Source: Anaerolineaceae bacterium | GTDB lineage: Bacteria; Chloroflexota; Anaerolineae; Aggregatilineales; Phototrophicaceae | Reading direction: 5' to 3' | Assembly: GCA_016124855.1 (NCBI GenBank) | Contig: WGMX01000054.1 | Span: 80,882 to 144,881, forward strand | Length of the DNA stretch: 64,000 nucleotides | Shown here: positions 53,591-61,864 of the stretch, piece after piece | Numbering within the stretch: the stretch's first letter is position 1 | How the letters are laid out: every line of letters starts with the position of its first letter | Notes under the pieces: generated by a model | Told to the model about the DNA's origin: nothing | Databases searched by the model: none | Seen by the model: the letters and a program-made list of their open reading frames with translations, nothing else | Made by a program: the position numbers and the translations under genes

Positions 53591-53735
53591 GCAAGGAAAA
53601 TCAGTTTAATCATAGAGGTCACAGAGAAAACAAAGGATTATTCATAGCTTTATTTTAGAACAAATGTTATAATTTGTCAAATGGATTGCACCGATTTAAC
53701 ATATAATAGACCAGATGGATTTTGAGGGTCATACA
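53371..53735. other. Intergenic region after the flippase fusion
   Basis: No gene. It holds the second copy of the dispersed repeat (53371-53590), a CAAG-rich word run (GCAAGCTGCAAGTATCAAG, 53570-53588) similar to one at 63813-63840, a CACAGAG-type repeat (53617-53638), and TATAAT at 53702-53707 that may serve the Uma2 gene. Confidence 0.55.
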
Positions 53736-54344
53736 ATGGTCATTCCTACGTTGACTGAAGTACAAAAGATTGAAGGGCCGCCACAAGGTCAATGGACATA
53801 TACCGATTGGGAACACTTACCGGACGATGAAAATCGTTATGAGGTCATTGATGGGGTGCTATATATGTCAACATCACCGAGCTTGTACCATCAATGGATT
53901 GTGCAGCGATTTTATCGGTATGTGGGTATTCCTGCGGAAGATCAAAAACTCGGTTATATGTTTCTCGCGCCTGTTGGATTGATTATGGCGGGTGTCAGTC
54001 CCGTTCAACCTGACGCAGTATTTATTGCGGCTAAAAATGCTGCGATTATGGCTGATAAACGTATCCGAGGTGTGCCGGATTTAATCGCAGAAGTGCTTTC
54101 GCCGGGGAACAAAGATTATGACGAAGATGTGAAACTGTCAGCCTATGCCAGAGCCGGTGTGCCAGAATATGTCGTGATTGATGCGTGGAAGAAGCAGCTT
54201 CGCCTCTATTCGCAGCCGATGGAAGGCGAGTATAAACAGTTGAAGAAGTTTAATGTGGGCGATACAGTAACTTTCGCTGCCACACCGGAGATTGAGTTGG
54301 CTGTTGGTGATTTGTTTGCGGGTTCGCCAGATGAGACTCTATGA
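53736..54344 (+). CDS. Uma2 family (PD-(D/E)XK-like) protein
   Basis: 202 residues from ATG 53736, chosen for GAGGG eight bases upstream. ENRYEVIDGVLYMSTSPSLYHQWIVQRFYRYV, then the nuclease-like core: QPDAVFIA (Asp), PDLIAEVLSPGNKDYDEDVKLSAYARAGVPEYVVIDAWKKQLRLY (Glu, Lys). This is the Uma2/DUF820 family, an abundant endonuclease-like family of unclear role in Cyanobacteria and Chloroflexota. Confidence 0.9.
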   Translation: MVIPTLTEVQKIEGPPQGQWTYTDWEHLPDDENRYEVIDGVLYMSTSPSLYHQWIVQRFYRYVGIPAEDQKLGYMFLAPVGLIMAGVSPVQPDAVFIAAKNAAIMADKRIRGVPDLIAEVLSPGNKDYDEDVKLSAYARAGVPEYVVIDAWKKQLRLYSQPMEGEYKQLKKFNVGDTVTFAATPEIELAVGDLFAGSPDETL

Positions 54345-54380
54345 TGATTTATCGAAGATGCTAGAAATGAATAACAAGAC

Positions 54381-55178
54381 ATGATTGTATTGCAATTCGA
54401 AGAGTGGCATGAATTTCGTGACTATATTGATCAAGATAGGGAAGTAATGCCTACATATTGGCGTGGTCAATTTGATCCGAACTGGCCTTTAGCCTCTTCG
54501 TTTGAACGTCAAATTCTGCAATTAAATGGGGGCTGGATGCCTAAAGCTAGCCAAATATATCCCTATGATGGTCGCTATAACCGAGAGGGTAAGAACGGAT
54601 TTTGGGATAACACGTTTTATCAAAATTATCGTGATAGTTATTTAAGTAGATTTAAACAAGCAAGTAGCGGATTAAGAGGTTCTAACCCCAAAGAATTGAC
54701 TGATGAGCAGTGGTGGGCTTTGGGTCGACATTATGGATTGATTACTCCCTTGTTGGATTGGACAACAAGTCCGTACATTGCTGCATTTTTTGCACTTACT
54801 GAATGTTATTTGTCGCTAGTGCGCTACGGAGGCTCGTTCGCGCTTGGGTCTAAATATATAAGTATCTATAGATTGTTTCATGACACAGCCTTAGAAGGTG
54901 ATGGACTACACGTCGTAAAAGTTATGGTGGATGAATTAGGACGTGTACAGTCTCAACGAGGACTTTTTACATGGTTAGATTCAGAGGAATATTTTGAACT
55001 TCAAGGATTCCTTGATAACAATGGTCGAGGAAACTTACTCACTCAAATTCTATTATCTGATAGGGTTTTAATGAATGGCCTTCCTGATTTAAGGAAACAC
55101 GGTATTGATTATAGGTTGCTTTTTCCCGACCTTGCTGGAGCGGCAATCGATGCTAATGCTAAAATCAGTATTTTCTGA
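54381..55178 (+). CDS. FRG-domain protein
   Basis: 265 residues. The FRG domain (named for its F-R-G words) is seen as YIDQDREVMPTYWRGQFDPNWPLASSFER near the start and WWALGRHYGLITPLLDWTTSPYIAAFFAL at ~113-141, with the conserved TP-LDWT region. Such proteins are thought to be toxins or modifying enzymes, often near mobile elements; activity is unproven. The gene is strongly AT-rich compared with its neighbours, suggesting transfer. Weak ribosome binding site. Confidence 0.88.
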   Translation: MIVLQFEEWHEFRDYIDQDREVMPTYWRGQFDPNWPLASSFERQILQLNGGWMPKASQIYPYDGRYNREGKNGFWDNTFYQNYRDSYLSRFKQASSGLRGSNPKELTDEQWWALGRHYGLITPLLDWTTSPYIAAFFALTECYLSLVRYGGSFALGSKYISIYRLFHDTALEGDGLHVVKVMVDELGRVQSQRGLFTWLDSEEYFELQGFLDNNGRGNLLTQILLSDRVLMNGLPDLRKHGIDYRLLFPDLAGAAIDANAKISIF

Positions 55179-55241
55179 CGATAGTTGCTATTTTTTATTG
55201 ATTGCTATAGAGCTAAAACGATTAACGAGTGATGGTGAAAT

Positions 55242-55640
55242 ATGCCTCCAACAGTTGAACAATTCCTCTCGACGTATCCGGCAGAAGTACAAGAACTGGC
55301 GTTGAAAGCGCGTGAGTTGGTGCTTGAGATTGTGCCGGATGTGCAGGAGCGCGTGCAGGAGGCGTATAAGACCATCAGCTATGGCAGCGGGACGAAAATG
55401 GATGCCATGTTCTGTTATATCGCGCCCTTGAAAGACCGGATTAACCTCGGTTTTTATCGCGGCGTTGTGCTTCCGGATGCCAGTGGTTTATTGGAAGGTA
55501 CGGGCAAGCTGCTGCGCCATGTCAAGGTGCGGTCGATGAGCGAATTGCAACAACCAGCGCTGCGGCAGTTGATTGTGGACGCAGTAGCGGAACTCGAACG
55601 GGTGTCAAACGTCGGTAATCCCAACGAAACAGCTAAATGA
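55242..55640 (+). CDS. DUF1801 family protein
   Basis: 132 residues. VEQFLSTYPAEVQELALKARELVLEIVPDVQERV, SYGSGTKMDAMFCYIAPLKDRINLGFYRG and GTGKLLRHVKVRSMSEL match DUF1801 (YdhG-like), a small fold of unknown role. Base composition returns to that of the host genome. Confidence 0.88.
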   Translation: MPPTVEQFLSTYPAEVQELALKARELVLEIVPDVQERVQEAYKTISYGSGTKMDAMFCYIAPLKDRINLGFYRGVVLPDASGLLEGTGKLLRHVKVRSMSELQQPALRQLIVDAVAELERVSNVGNPNETAK

Positions 55641-55642
55641 GA

Positions 55643-55662
55643 GGGCGAGAATCATCTCGCCC
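55643..55662. terminator. Short hairpin between convergent genes
   Basis: GGGCGAGA (55643-55650) pairs with TCTCGCCC (55655-55662), loop ATCA. No T run. It lies between the DUF1801 and PPOX 3' ends. Confidence 0.55.
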
Positions 55663-55671
55663 AAATTCGTT

Positions 55672-56562
55672 CTATACCGGGTTGAAAGGTGAATACTGAC
55701 GCAGCGTGAAGTGGAAGGGAAGCGCATCAGGATGTTCGATGACCTGTTTGATATGAAAGCGGATTAGCCGTTCCGCTCCGGCAAAGTCGGCTAATCGTTC
55801 CGCATCCCACACGACCTCGGTTTCGCCGCTAAGCTGTAGGGTCGCCCCGCGATCAAAATCCAAAAACAGCAAGCCCGCATGAGGATAAGCAGTCAAATTC
55901 CCCAGTGTATTGAACATTTTGTTGCCGCTGTAGTCGGGAAACTCCAACAGACCCTCATTCACCACATGGATAAAACCGGGATTGCCGCCCCGATGTGAGG
56001 CATCCGCGCCACCTTCAGCATGATAGCTGGCGATGAAAAAAGTGTCGGCCTGTGCGATGAAGGCGGATTGTGATGACGTTAAACCCGTTGTGGAGACGGC
56101 TGCTGGATGATCGGCATGAGGCGCGGGCTGGTAGGTTCGCGCCTGAATATACTTGGGACAGTTGGAATAAGCCTGCTCAACCGTCATTCGCAGTCCGTCT
56201 GGTCGAAGCGTTGCCATGCCGTTCACCCGTACGCGGCTGCGAGATGCGAAGTCGATAGCGATTAAACCGAGATGCGGATTAACAGCAAGGTTACGCGAAA
56301 ACGGATCATCCGCTGCGGGCTGGGCATAGATGTGCAAGGTTTGCTCGTCAAGCGGATCGAGAAAACCGGGTGTACCCGTGAGCAGTGATGCCCAAACATC
56401 ACCGGCGGCGTCGACAGACGAAACGGCGGCGATGGTTTGATCACTCAAAAAATCCATGGCGATAGGCGGCATAGACGGGTAGATTCCACGACCAATGCGT
56501 TCCGCCATCATCCGAACGCCGGCAAGACTCTGCACCGCAATTTCACCGTCGTGATAGGCCAT
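55672..56562 (-). CDS. Pyridoxamine 5'-phosphate oxidase-like flavin protein
   Basis: 296 residues. Two split-barrel halves are suggested: DQTIAAVSSVDAAGDVWASLLTG and NPHLGLIAIDFASRSRVRVNGMATL early, GGNPGFIHVVNEGLLEFPDYSGNKMFNTLGNLTAYPHAGLLFLDFD later, with SNCPKYIQ, common in this group. It probably binds FMN and reduces or oxidises a small molecule. AGGAGG overlaps the stop of the VOC gene eight bases upstream, so the two are co-transcribed. Confidence 0.88.
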   Translation of the reverse strand: MAYHDGEIAVQSLAGVRMMAERIGRGIYPSMPPIAMDFLSDQTIAAVSSVDAAGDVWASLLTGTPGFLDPLDEQTLHIYAQPAADDPFSRNLAVNPHLGLIAIDFASRSRVRVNGMATLRPDGLRMTVEQAYSNCPKYIQARTYQPAPHADHPAAVSTTGLTSSQSAFIAQADTFFIASYHAEGGADASHRGGNPGFIHVVNEGLLEFPDYSGNKMFNTLGNLTAYPHAGLLFLDFDRGATLQLSGETEVVWDAERLADFAGAERLIRFHIKQVIEHPDALPFHFTLRQYSPFNPV

Positions 56563-56570
56563 ATGACCTC

Positions 56571-57008
56571 CTAGAATAAACCACAGGCCGCGCCGCTTTC
56601 GGGGGCTTCATGATGTTCGCCGCTGTCAGGGCTGAAAATTTCGAGGCGGATGCCATCGGGGTCTTCAAAGAAGATTCCGCCCGATTTTGCGCCTTCGGAA
56701 TGGGCGACGACGCCATCATAAAGAAAGTTGACTTTCATATCACGCAGCCGTTGTTCGAGATGCTCAACGGCATCAATATCGTCAACCCAGAAAGCGAGAT
56801 GATGCAGACCGGGCGTATCTTTTTTGAATGTGCCGGTGCTTTGCTGCCAGAGCGTGACCACTGCTTTGCCATCTTCACCGAGTAACACGAAACGCTGGTT
56901 GGCATCGGTTGATTCTTTGATAACATCGAAGCCAAAAACTTGCTGGTAAAATTGTTGGGAGCGGCTGACATCACTGACATTCAGGCCGATGTGTCCAAAG
57001 TTTGACAT
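56571..57008 (-). CDS. VOC (glyoxalase/dioxygenase-like) protein
   Basis: 145 residues of the vicinal oxygen chelate fold: FGHIGLNVSDVSRSQQFYQQVFGF at the N-terminus, GLHHLAFWVDDIDAVEHLEQRLRD in the middle, and GIFFEDPDGIRLEIFSPD at the end. The metal ligands would be His6, His near 71 and Glu near 121. Reaction unknown. First gene of the pair with PPOX, divergent from the CGNR regulator. Confidence 0.92.
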   Translation of the reverse strand: MSNFGHIGLNVSDVSRSQQFYQQVFGFDVIKESTDANQRFVLLGEDGKAVVTLWQQSTGTFKKDTPGLHHLAFWVDDIDAVEHLEQRLRDMKVNFLYDGVVAHSEGAKSGGIFFEDPDGIRLEIFSPDSGEHHEAPESGAACGLF

Positions 57009-57046
57009 TGAGGTTATTCCTTGTAGAAAAGCGTAATCTAGAGTTA

Positions 57047-57137
57047 AATATCCATGTCTAAAACGTTTTTGAGTTGGATATTTGGATCGTACACGAAATT
57101 AATATCCATGTCAATACGTCAAATGATATGGATAATT
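57047..57137. promoter_or_regulatory. ATATCCA site array in the VOC/CGNR divergent region
   Basis: AATATCCATGTC occurs exactly at 57047-57058 and 57101-57112. Inverted partial sites are TTGGATATT (57074-57082) and GATATGGATA (57125-57134). Four related sites in 90 bases between divergent genes suggest binding of a dimeric regulator, possibly the CGNR protein. This is inference. Confidence 0.5.
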
Positions 57138-57156
57138 GTCAGGCAAAGGAAATATT

Positions 57157-57741
57157 ATGAGCGACGACGTGCCTTTTGTATTTGTGGGTGAAGCGCTGGC
57201 ACTGGACTTCATTAATACGGTTAAGGTCGTGCGCGGGGAAATTACCGACACGTTACAAAATGCCGATGACTTGGCGCACTGGTGGTCATTGGCGTATGAG
57301 CATCATCCCCAAATCGAAACGGTATCCGGTGAGGCCATGCCTTTCGATGATGACGTGTTGAACACGGCCAAGCGCGTCCGTAAGCACTTGCATGATTTGT
57401 TCTTGCAGGTAATTGAAGGGCAGCAGCCCGAAGCGGATGATCTGGCGGCTTTGAACTGGTCATTGGCGACCGGTTATCCAGCACTAAAGTGGGATGATGG
57501 CCGGCATGTGGAATACACTTCGGTGGGCGAACCAGCGGCGGAACTGCTGCTGCCTGTTGGATTATCCGCGCTGCGACTGCTGACCCAAACCGACTTGAGC
57601 CGCCTGCATAAATGCCAGAGTAACCAGTGTATACTACTGTTTTATGACACGACCAAAAGTGGTACACGCCATTGGTGCAGCACCGCTTGTATGGATCGTG
57701 ACCGGTCACGACGGCGCTACCGGGAATCCAAACAGTCATAA
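57157..57741 (+). CDS. ABATE-domain / CGNR zinc-finger regulator
   Basis: 194 residues from ATG 57157 after AAAGGAA. FVGEALALDFINTV is the start of the ABATE domain (stress-induced transcription factor), covering ~5-130. The C-terminal zinc finger reads CQSNQCILLFYDTTKSGTRH followed by WCSTACMDRDRSRRRYRE; the usual CGNR word is CMDR here, but both Cys pairs are kept. It likely regulates the divergent VOC-PPOX genes through the ATATCCA sites. Confidence 0.88.
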   Translation: MSDDVPFVFVGEALALDFINTVKVVRGEITDTLQNADDLAHWWSLAYEHHPQIETVSGEAMPFDDDVLNTAKRVRKHLHDLFLQVIEGQQPEADDLAALNWSLATGYPALKWDDGRHVEYTSVGEPAAELLLPVGLSALRLLTQTDLSRLHKCQSNQCILLFYDTTKSGTRHWCSTACMDRDRSRRRYRESKQS

Positions 57742-57755
57742 CCGAAAAGTGTAAT

Positions 57756-58274
57756 ATGCCCCTAATTTTTGAGACAAAACGGCTGCAAGTGCGGCAGTTA
57801 CAGACCGATGACGTGGACAATTTGTATTCAGTGACGAGTGATCCTGAACTCACCCGTTACATGGATAACGGTCAGCCGCTTTCATACGAGCTAACGGCTA
57901 AATGGGTCGAGGTATCCATCAACAACTACGTGACCAAAGGTTATGGCTGTTCAGCCGTGATTGATAAACGGGATGGCGCCTTCATCGGGTTTTGCGGTTT
58001 AGTGCGGTCAGAATTTGCCGAGCCGCCGCATGATGCCGAGTTGATTTATGCGCTGAAAAAGCCTTATTGGGGACAAGGATTGGCGACCGAAGTGGCAAAA
58101 GCGATGGTGGATTACGGCTGCGAATCATGTGGATTGAAGCGCATCATCGCCACGATTGATCCCGAAAACAGTGCGTCGATTAAGGTTGCGAATAAAATTG
58201 GCTTTGTCTTCAGTCGAACCGAACCGGACTCAGACGGTTTGCCTACGCATATTTATGAAATCGCGGGTCAATAA
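57756..58274 (+). CDS. GNAT acetyltransferase (RimJ/RimL-like)
   Basis: 172 residues. FETKRLQVRQLQTDDVDNLY at the start, the acetyl-CoA loop YWGQGLATEVAKAMVDYG (Q/RxxGxG/A), and IDPENSASIKVANKIGFVF, the Asn-Ser-Ala-S motif of the Acetyltransf_3 group. The substrate amine is unknown. It starts 14 bases after the CGNR gene and ends two bases before the NUDIX start, in one probable operon. Confidence 0.93.
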   Translation: MPLIFETKRLQVRQLQTDDVDNLYSVTSDPELTRYMDNGQPLSYELTAKWVEVSINNYVTKGYGCSAVIDKRDGAFIGFCGLVRSEFAEPPHDAELIYALKKPYWGQGLATEVAKAMVDYGCESCGLKRIIATIDPENSASIKVANKIGFVFSRTEPDSDGLPTHIYEIAGQ

Positions 58275-58275
58275 A

Positions 58276-58812
58276 ATGCAAGCATGGAAAACGCTGGATA
58301 AAAAAACGGTTTTGCAAAATGGCAAGTGGGTGACAGTCGAGTACCGGACGTTAGAGCTGCCAAACGGTAAAGTGATTGATGACTGGACGTGGATTATTCT
58401 GCCCGAATATATCAACGTGGTAGCCGTGACTGAAGTGGGACGATTCTTGTGCTTTCGACAGGTGAAATATGCGGTTGAAGGTGTGTCGTTGGCTCCGGTC
58501 GGTGGATACATCGAACCGGGTGAAGTGCCGTTTGTGGCGGCGCAGCGTGAACTGCTCGAGGAAACCGGTTACAGTGCTGCCGAGTGGGTTAACCTCGGCA
58601 ATTATGCCGTAGATGGCAATCGCGGGGCTGGCGTGGCCCATCTGTTTCTAGCGAAGGGCGCGGTCAAAACGGCGGAAGTTCATGCCGACGATTTAGAAGA
58701 ACAGGAATTGGTGCTGCTGGATCGCCCCGAAGTTGAGGCGGCGCTCAAAGCGGGTGCGTTCAAAGTGCTGGCATGGTCAGCCAATGTGGCCTTAGCGCTG
58801 CTGCATCTGTAA
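58276..58812 (+). CDS. NUDIX hydrolase
   Basis: 178 residues from ATG 58276. The NUDIX box is complete, G-Y-I-E-P-G-E then REL LEETGY, at ~76-98. NGKWVTVEYRTLELPNGKVIDDW and the flanking layout resemble ADP-ribose/nucleoside-diphosphate-sugar pyrophosphatases. It cleaves X-linked nucleoside diphosphates with Mg. The ribosome binding site (CGGGTCAATAAA) is weak, so coupling with the upstream gene is likely. Confidence 0.93.
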   Translation: MQAWKTLDKKTVLQNGKWVTVEYRTLELPNGKVIDDWTWIILPEYINVVAVTEVGRFLCFRQVKYAVEGVSLAPVGGYIEPGEVPFVAAQRELLEETGYSAAEWVNLGNYAVDGNRGAGVAHLFLAKGAVKTAEVHADDLEEQELVLLDRPEVEAALKAGAFKVLAWSANVALALLHL

Positions 58813-58847
58813 AAGTTGGATAGTAAAGCTAAAGGGAGAGCGGTATC

Positions 58848-59270
58848 ATTAACACAATCCGGCTGAGTTCTGAGACCGATGCCCGACCAGAGGATGTCGA
58901 GGCCATCCAGAACGCCATTGACGAATTTAATATGCAGTATACCGGTGATCGTAATTTTCGTCCGGTGCGAATCTTTTTGCGTGACGAATCAGATCAATTG
59001 TGCGGCGGCATTACGGCGGATTTGTGGGGCGGATGGATGCACATCAACGCCTTTTGGATGGTTGAAATGCTGCGCGGGCAGGGTTACGGTACGCGCTTAA
59101 TCGAAGCGGCGGAAAACGAAGCGCGGGCGCATGGCTGCCACCACGCATTTCTGGAAACTTTTAGCTTCCAAGCCCGGCCTTTTTATGAACGATTGGGGTA
59201 TCAAGTCATCGCCACATTAGATGATTATCCGGCGGGCGAACAGCACTTTGTTCTGACAAAAATCTTGTGA
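58848..59270 (+). CDS. GNAT acetyltransferase with probable ATT start
   Basis: 140 residues if read from ATT 58848, which is preceded by AGGGAG at good spacing. No ATG, GTG or TTG lies between the upstream stop (58830) and the ATG at 58932, yet the intervening sequence (INTIRLSSETDARPEDVEAIQNAIDEFN) is the normal N-terminus of this GNAT group. MVEMLRGQGYGTRLIEAAENEARAHGC is the acetyl-CoA site and TFSFQARPFYERLGYQVIATL ends the domain. An annotation from ATG 58932 would lose 28 residues. Confidence 0.85.
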   Translation: MNTIRLSSETDARPEDVEAIQNAIDEFNMQYTGDRNFRPVRIFLRDESDQLCGGITADLWGGWMHINAFWMVEMLRGQGYGTRLIEAAENEARAHGCHHAFLETFSFQARPFYERLGYQVIATLDDYPAGEQHFVLTKIL

Positions 59271-59284
59271 CTAAATAGGGAAAT

Positions 59285-59317
59285 CAAAAGAGTGCAACCG
59301 TTGGTCACACTCTTTTG
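59285..59317. terminator. Bidirectional intrinsic terminator
   Basis: CAAAAGAGTG (59285-59294) pairs with CACTCTTTTG (59308-59317), 13-base loop, between convergent genes. Confidence 0.65.
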
Positions 59318-59336
59318 AGTGATCAAGCGAAGAAAA

Positions 59337-59696
59337 TTATACGGAAACTTTTTCTTGTATGGCCTGTGCCGGTGCGACCGCTTGCAGTAAGAACTGCTTG
59401 GGTTCTTCAGATACGATAACCGGTAGTCCCATCTCGTGAATCAACCGATCCATATAGGGGTTACCCAGTACAGGCATATGCATGGTTTCGCCGTCCCGCG
59501 TCAAATCACAATGGTAAACATTCACTTGACGTGAACCCATGCACCAATAAACATCCATAATAATCGGAACTTTTAGAGTCCAGCCTTCCATCAGGACGGT
59601 CGCGAGGCAATCGCCTGCTGCAAAACGCTCTGATTTTGCGTGCCAATGACGGTAAAAAACTACTTCATCCATATACAACGGAGTGGTCGTCACCAT
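59337..59696 (-). CDS. Orphan family protein, paralogue A
   Basis: 119 residues from ATG 59696, with GAGGAG eight bases upstream. YRHWHAKSERFAAGDCLATVLMEGW, MGSRQVNVYHCDLTRDGETMHMPVLGNPYMDRLI aligns closely with the gene at 61865. A His/Trp/Glu/Arg cluster (YRHWH.xSER) may be a binding site. No signal peptide. Family not recognised. Confidence 0.7.
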   Translation of the reverse strand: MVTTTPLYMDEVVFYRHWHAKSERFAAGDCLATVLMEGWTLKVPIIMDVYWCMGSRQVNVYHCDLTRDGETMHMPVLGNPYMDRLIHEMGLPVIVSEEPKQFLLQAVAPAQAIQEKVSV

Positions 59697-60115
59697 GATA
59701 TTTCTCCTCAAACTGCAAATTATACTGACCTTCGCCCGTCGCCTTGCAAAAGAAACTGCAAATTTGGCTACTAAGTTACTAAAAGAATATAAGTATCGGT
59801 TTAGGACAAGCTCTTATTCATAATATACGGCAGAATCTATAGCAAAAGCATTAAATGCGTCTGTCAAATATGTACGAATTTTCGGCTGAAACTGTATTCA
59901 ATCTGACGAATTTAGCCGAGTCTACGCCTTTTTTCGCTCGTAATGCTCAAAAAAGGATTAATATCCTTTATTCTTTTGAAACCCGTTTCTAATCCTAAGC
60001 TAACCAATTGATTACCTAACTGCCCATTTGGATGGTTCCATAATGGGATAAACGGATCGGGTATTATTGAATTCTGACAATTCACCGTTTATCAAAAAGT
60101 GCTTCCGGGAAAAAC
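59697..60115. other. Intergenic region
   Basis: No gene supported. AT-rich. AAAGGAT and ATCCTTT (about 59953-59970) form a small hairpin. TATTAT near 60062 may be a -10 box for the deacetylase-like gene. Confidence 0.45.
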
Positions 60116-61024
60116 ATGACACTCAAGTGTTACTACACCGATCATTTTGTGCTGCCGTTACCCGCAGATCATCGCTTCCCCATGCCCAAATACAGCCGGC
60201 TGCGCGAACGGGTTGAGACGGAAGACATCGTTCGACCGGATGATTTGCGCATTCCCGAAGCTGCGACGGATGAGCAGATTCTACGGGCGCATGATGCCGA
60301 TTATTTGGAAAAGGTCAAAACAGGCACATTAACAGCCAAAGAAATCCGGCGGATTGGTTTCCCGTGGACACCCGAAATGGTCGAACGCTCGCGACGATCA
60401 TCAGGCGCGACCATTGCCGCCTGTCGATCCGCTTTAACCGACGGATTCGCAGCTAATTTGGCCGGCGGAACACACCACGCCTTCCGCGATCATGGCGAGG
60501 GCTACTGTGTATTTAACGACAGCGCCATTGCCGCACGCGCCATGCAAGCCGAAGGTCGGGCGCGGCGTCTGGTAATATTGGACTGCGATGTGCATCAAGG
60601 CAATGGAACGGCGGCTATCCTCAAAGGGGATTCGACGATCTACACGTTTTCGATTCATGGCGAGAAGAACTTTCCCTACCACAAAGAGCAAAGTGATCTT
60701 GACATTGAGTTACTAGACGGCACGAGCGACCGGGTGTACCTCGATATGTTGGAAGAAGGAGTGCAGCGGGCGTTAGCCCTCAGTCATGCCGATTTGGCGA
60801 TTTATCTGGCGGGCGCTGACCCCTATGAAGGCGATCGCTTAGGACGCTTGAAGCTCACCAAGTCCGGCCTGCGCCACCGCGACGAAATGGTATTGGAACT
60901 GTGCAAGGCGCGTGGGCTGCCGGTTGCCATCACAATGGCCGGTGGATATGCCCGCAACGTCGAAGACATTGCCGACATTCATCTGACGACGATTAAGGTC
61001 GCGTCACGACTTCAGAGCGGATAA
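60116..61024 (+). CDS. Histone deacetylase-like (arginase/deacetylase) protein
   Basis: 302 residues. Core motifs: LAGGTHHAFRDHGEGYCVFND (paired His), VILDCDVHQGNGTAAI (zinc-binding Asp and His), FSIHGEKNFP, AGADPYEGDRLGRL (zinc-binding Asp), and ITMAGGYARN near the C-terminus. All zinc ligands are present. Bacterial members deacetylate small molecules such as acetylated polyamines, or acetoin-related proteins. The next gene starts at its stop codon region (TAATG). Confidence 0.95.
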   Translation: MTLKCYYTDHFVLPLPADHRFPMPKYSRLRERVETEDIVRPDDLRIPEAATDEQILRAHDADYLEKVKTGTLTAKEIRRIGFPWTPEMVERSRRSSGATIAACRSALTDGFAANLAGGTHHAFRDHGEGYCVFNDSAIAARAMQAEGRARRLVILDCDVHQGNGTAAILKGDSTIYTFSIHGEKNFPYHKEQSDLDIELLDGTSDRVYLDMLEEGVQRALALSHADLAIYLAGADPYEGDRLGRLKLTKSGLRHRDEMVLELCKARGLPVAITMAGGYARNVEDIADIHLTTIKVASRLQSG

Positions 61025-61047
61025 TGAATTATGCAAAGGAAAACTTA

Positions 61048-61806
61048 ATGGTATCACCTCAACAATTATTGCAGCGACTAGACGCGATTGGTGAATCGCT
61101 GCGGGCGAGCGAGAACGCATTAGCGCTGCTGGGCTTGGGATCAGTCGGAACAGAATTGGCACGCTTGGATGCCTATTCTGATCTCGACTTTTTCGCCATC
61201 GTGCAAGCGGGTTTCAAAGCCCGTTATATCGACAATCTCGATTGGTTATCCAACGTCAATCCCATTACCTATGCCTTTCGAAATACCGTTGATGGTTACA
61301 AAGTGCTGTTCGAGGATGGCATCTTCTGTGAATTCGCCGTATTCGAGCCGCAAGAAATGGCCGCTATTCCTTTTAGCGAAGGTCGCATCGTTTGGAAGAC
61401 CATCGGCTTTGACGAGTCAGTCTGCAAACCCCAGAAAAGGACGCATTCCAGCCAGCATCCGGTTGATTTTCATGTGGGCGAGGCGCTGACCAACTTGTAC
61501 GTAGGCATGGGGCGCTACCGGCGCGGTGAAAAGTTATCCGCAGTCCGTTTTATCCAGAGCTATGCTTTAGACCATATTTTGCCGCTAGCCAGCGAGATTG
61601 AAACGGCTCGACCCGCATTAATTGATGCCTACAATGTCGAGCGGCGTTTTGAACAGCGCTTTCCGAAGCTGGCCGCACAACTGCCCAAAATGGTACAGGG
61701 CTACGAGCGAACCCCCGAGTCCGCGCTGGCGATACTTGAATTTTTGGAAACGCATTTTGAGGTGAATCCGGCGATTGCGGCGCAAATCAGAACACTTTGC
61801 GCATAA
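61048..61806 (+). CDS. Nucleotidyltransferase-fold protein
   Basis: 252 residues from ATG 61048 after AAAGGA; ATG 61024, overlapping the previous stop, would add eight. LGLGSVGTELARLDAYSDLDFFAIV is the GSxG..SDLD nucleotidyltransferase motif with two metal-binding Asp, and FCEFAVFEP supplies a further strand with an acidic residue. A helical C-terminal half covers ~140-252 (RRGEKLSAVRFIQSYALDHIL). Substrate unknown; relatives modify antibiotics, tRNA or proteins. A strong terminator follows. Confidence 0.85.
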   Translation: MVSPQQLLQRLDAIGESLRASENALALLGLGSVGTELARLDAYSDLDFFAIVQAGFKARYIDNLDWLSNVNPITYAFRNTVDGYKVLFEDGIFCEFAVFEPQEMAAIPFSEGRIVWKTIGFDESVCKPQKRTHSSQHPVDFHVGEALTNLYVGMGRYRRGEKLSAVRFIQSYALDHILPLASEIETARPALIDAYNVERRFEQRFPKLAAQLPKMVQGYERTPESALAILEFLETHFEVNPAIAAQIRTLCA

Positions 61807-61818
61807 ATGAGGAAAATC

Positions 61819-61850
61819 AAAAAGGGCGAACGAGGCACTTCGCCCTTTTT
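61819..61850. terminator. Bidirectional intrinsic terminator
   Basis: AAAAAGGGCGAA (61819-61830) pairs with TTCGCCCTTTTT (61839-61850), 8-base loop, between convergent genes. Confidence 0.85.
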
Positions 61851-61864
61851 TAGTTCAGAAGGCT

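Noticed and set aside
54381..55178. CRISPR or prophage association of the AT-rich FRG gene
   Set aside because: No repeat-spacer arrays, phage structural genes or integrase in the window.
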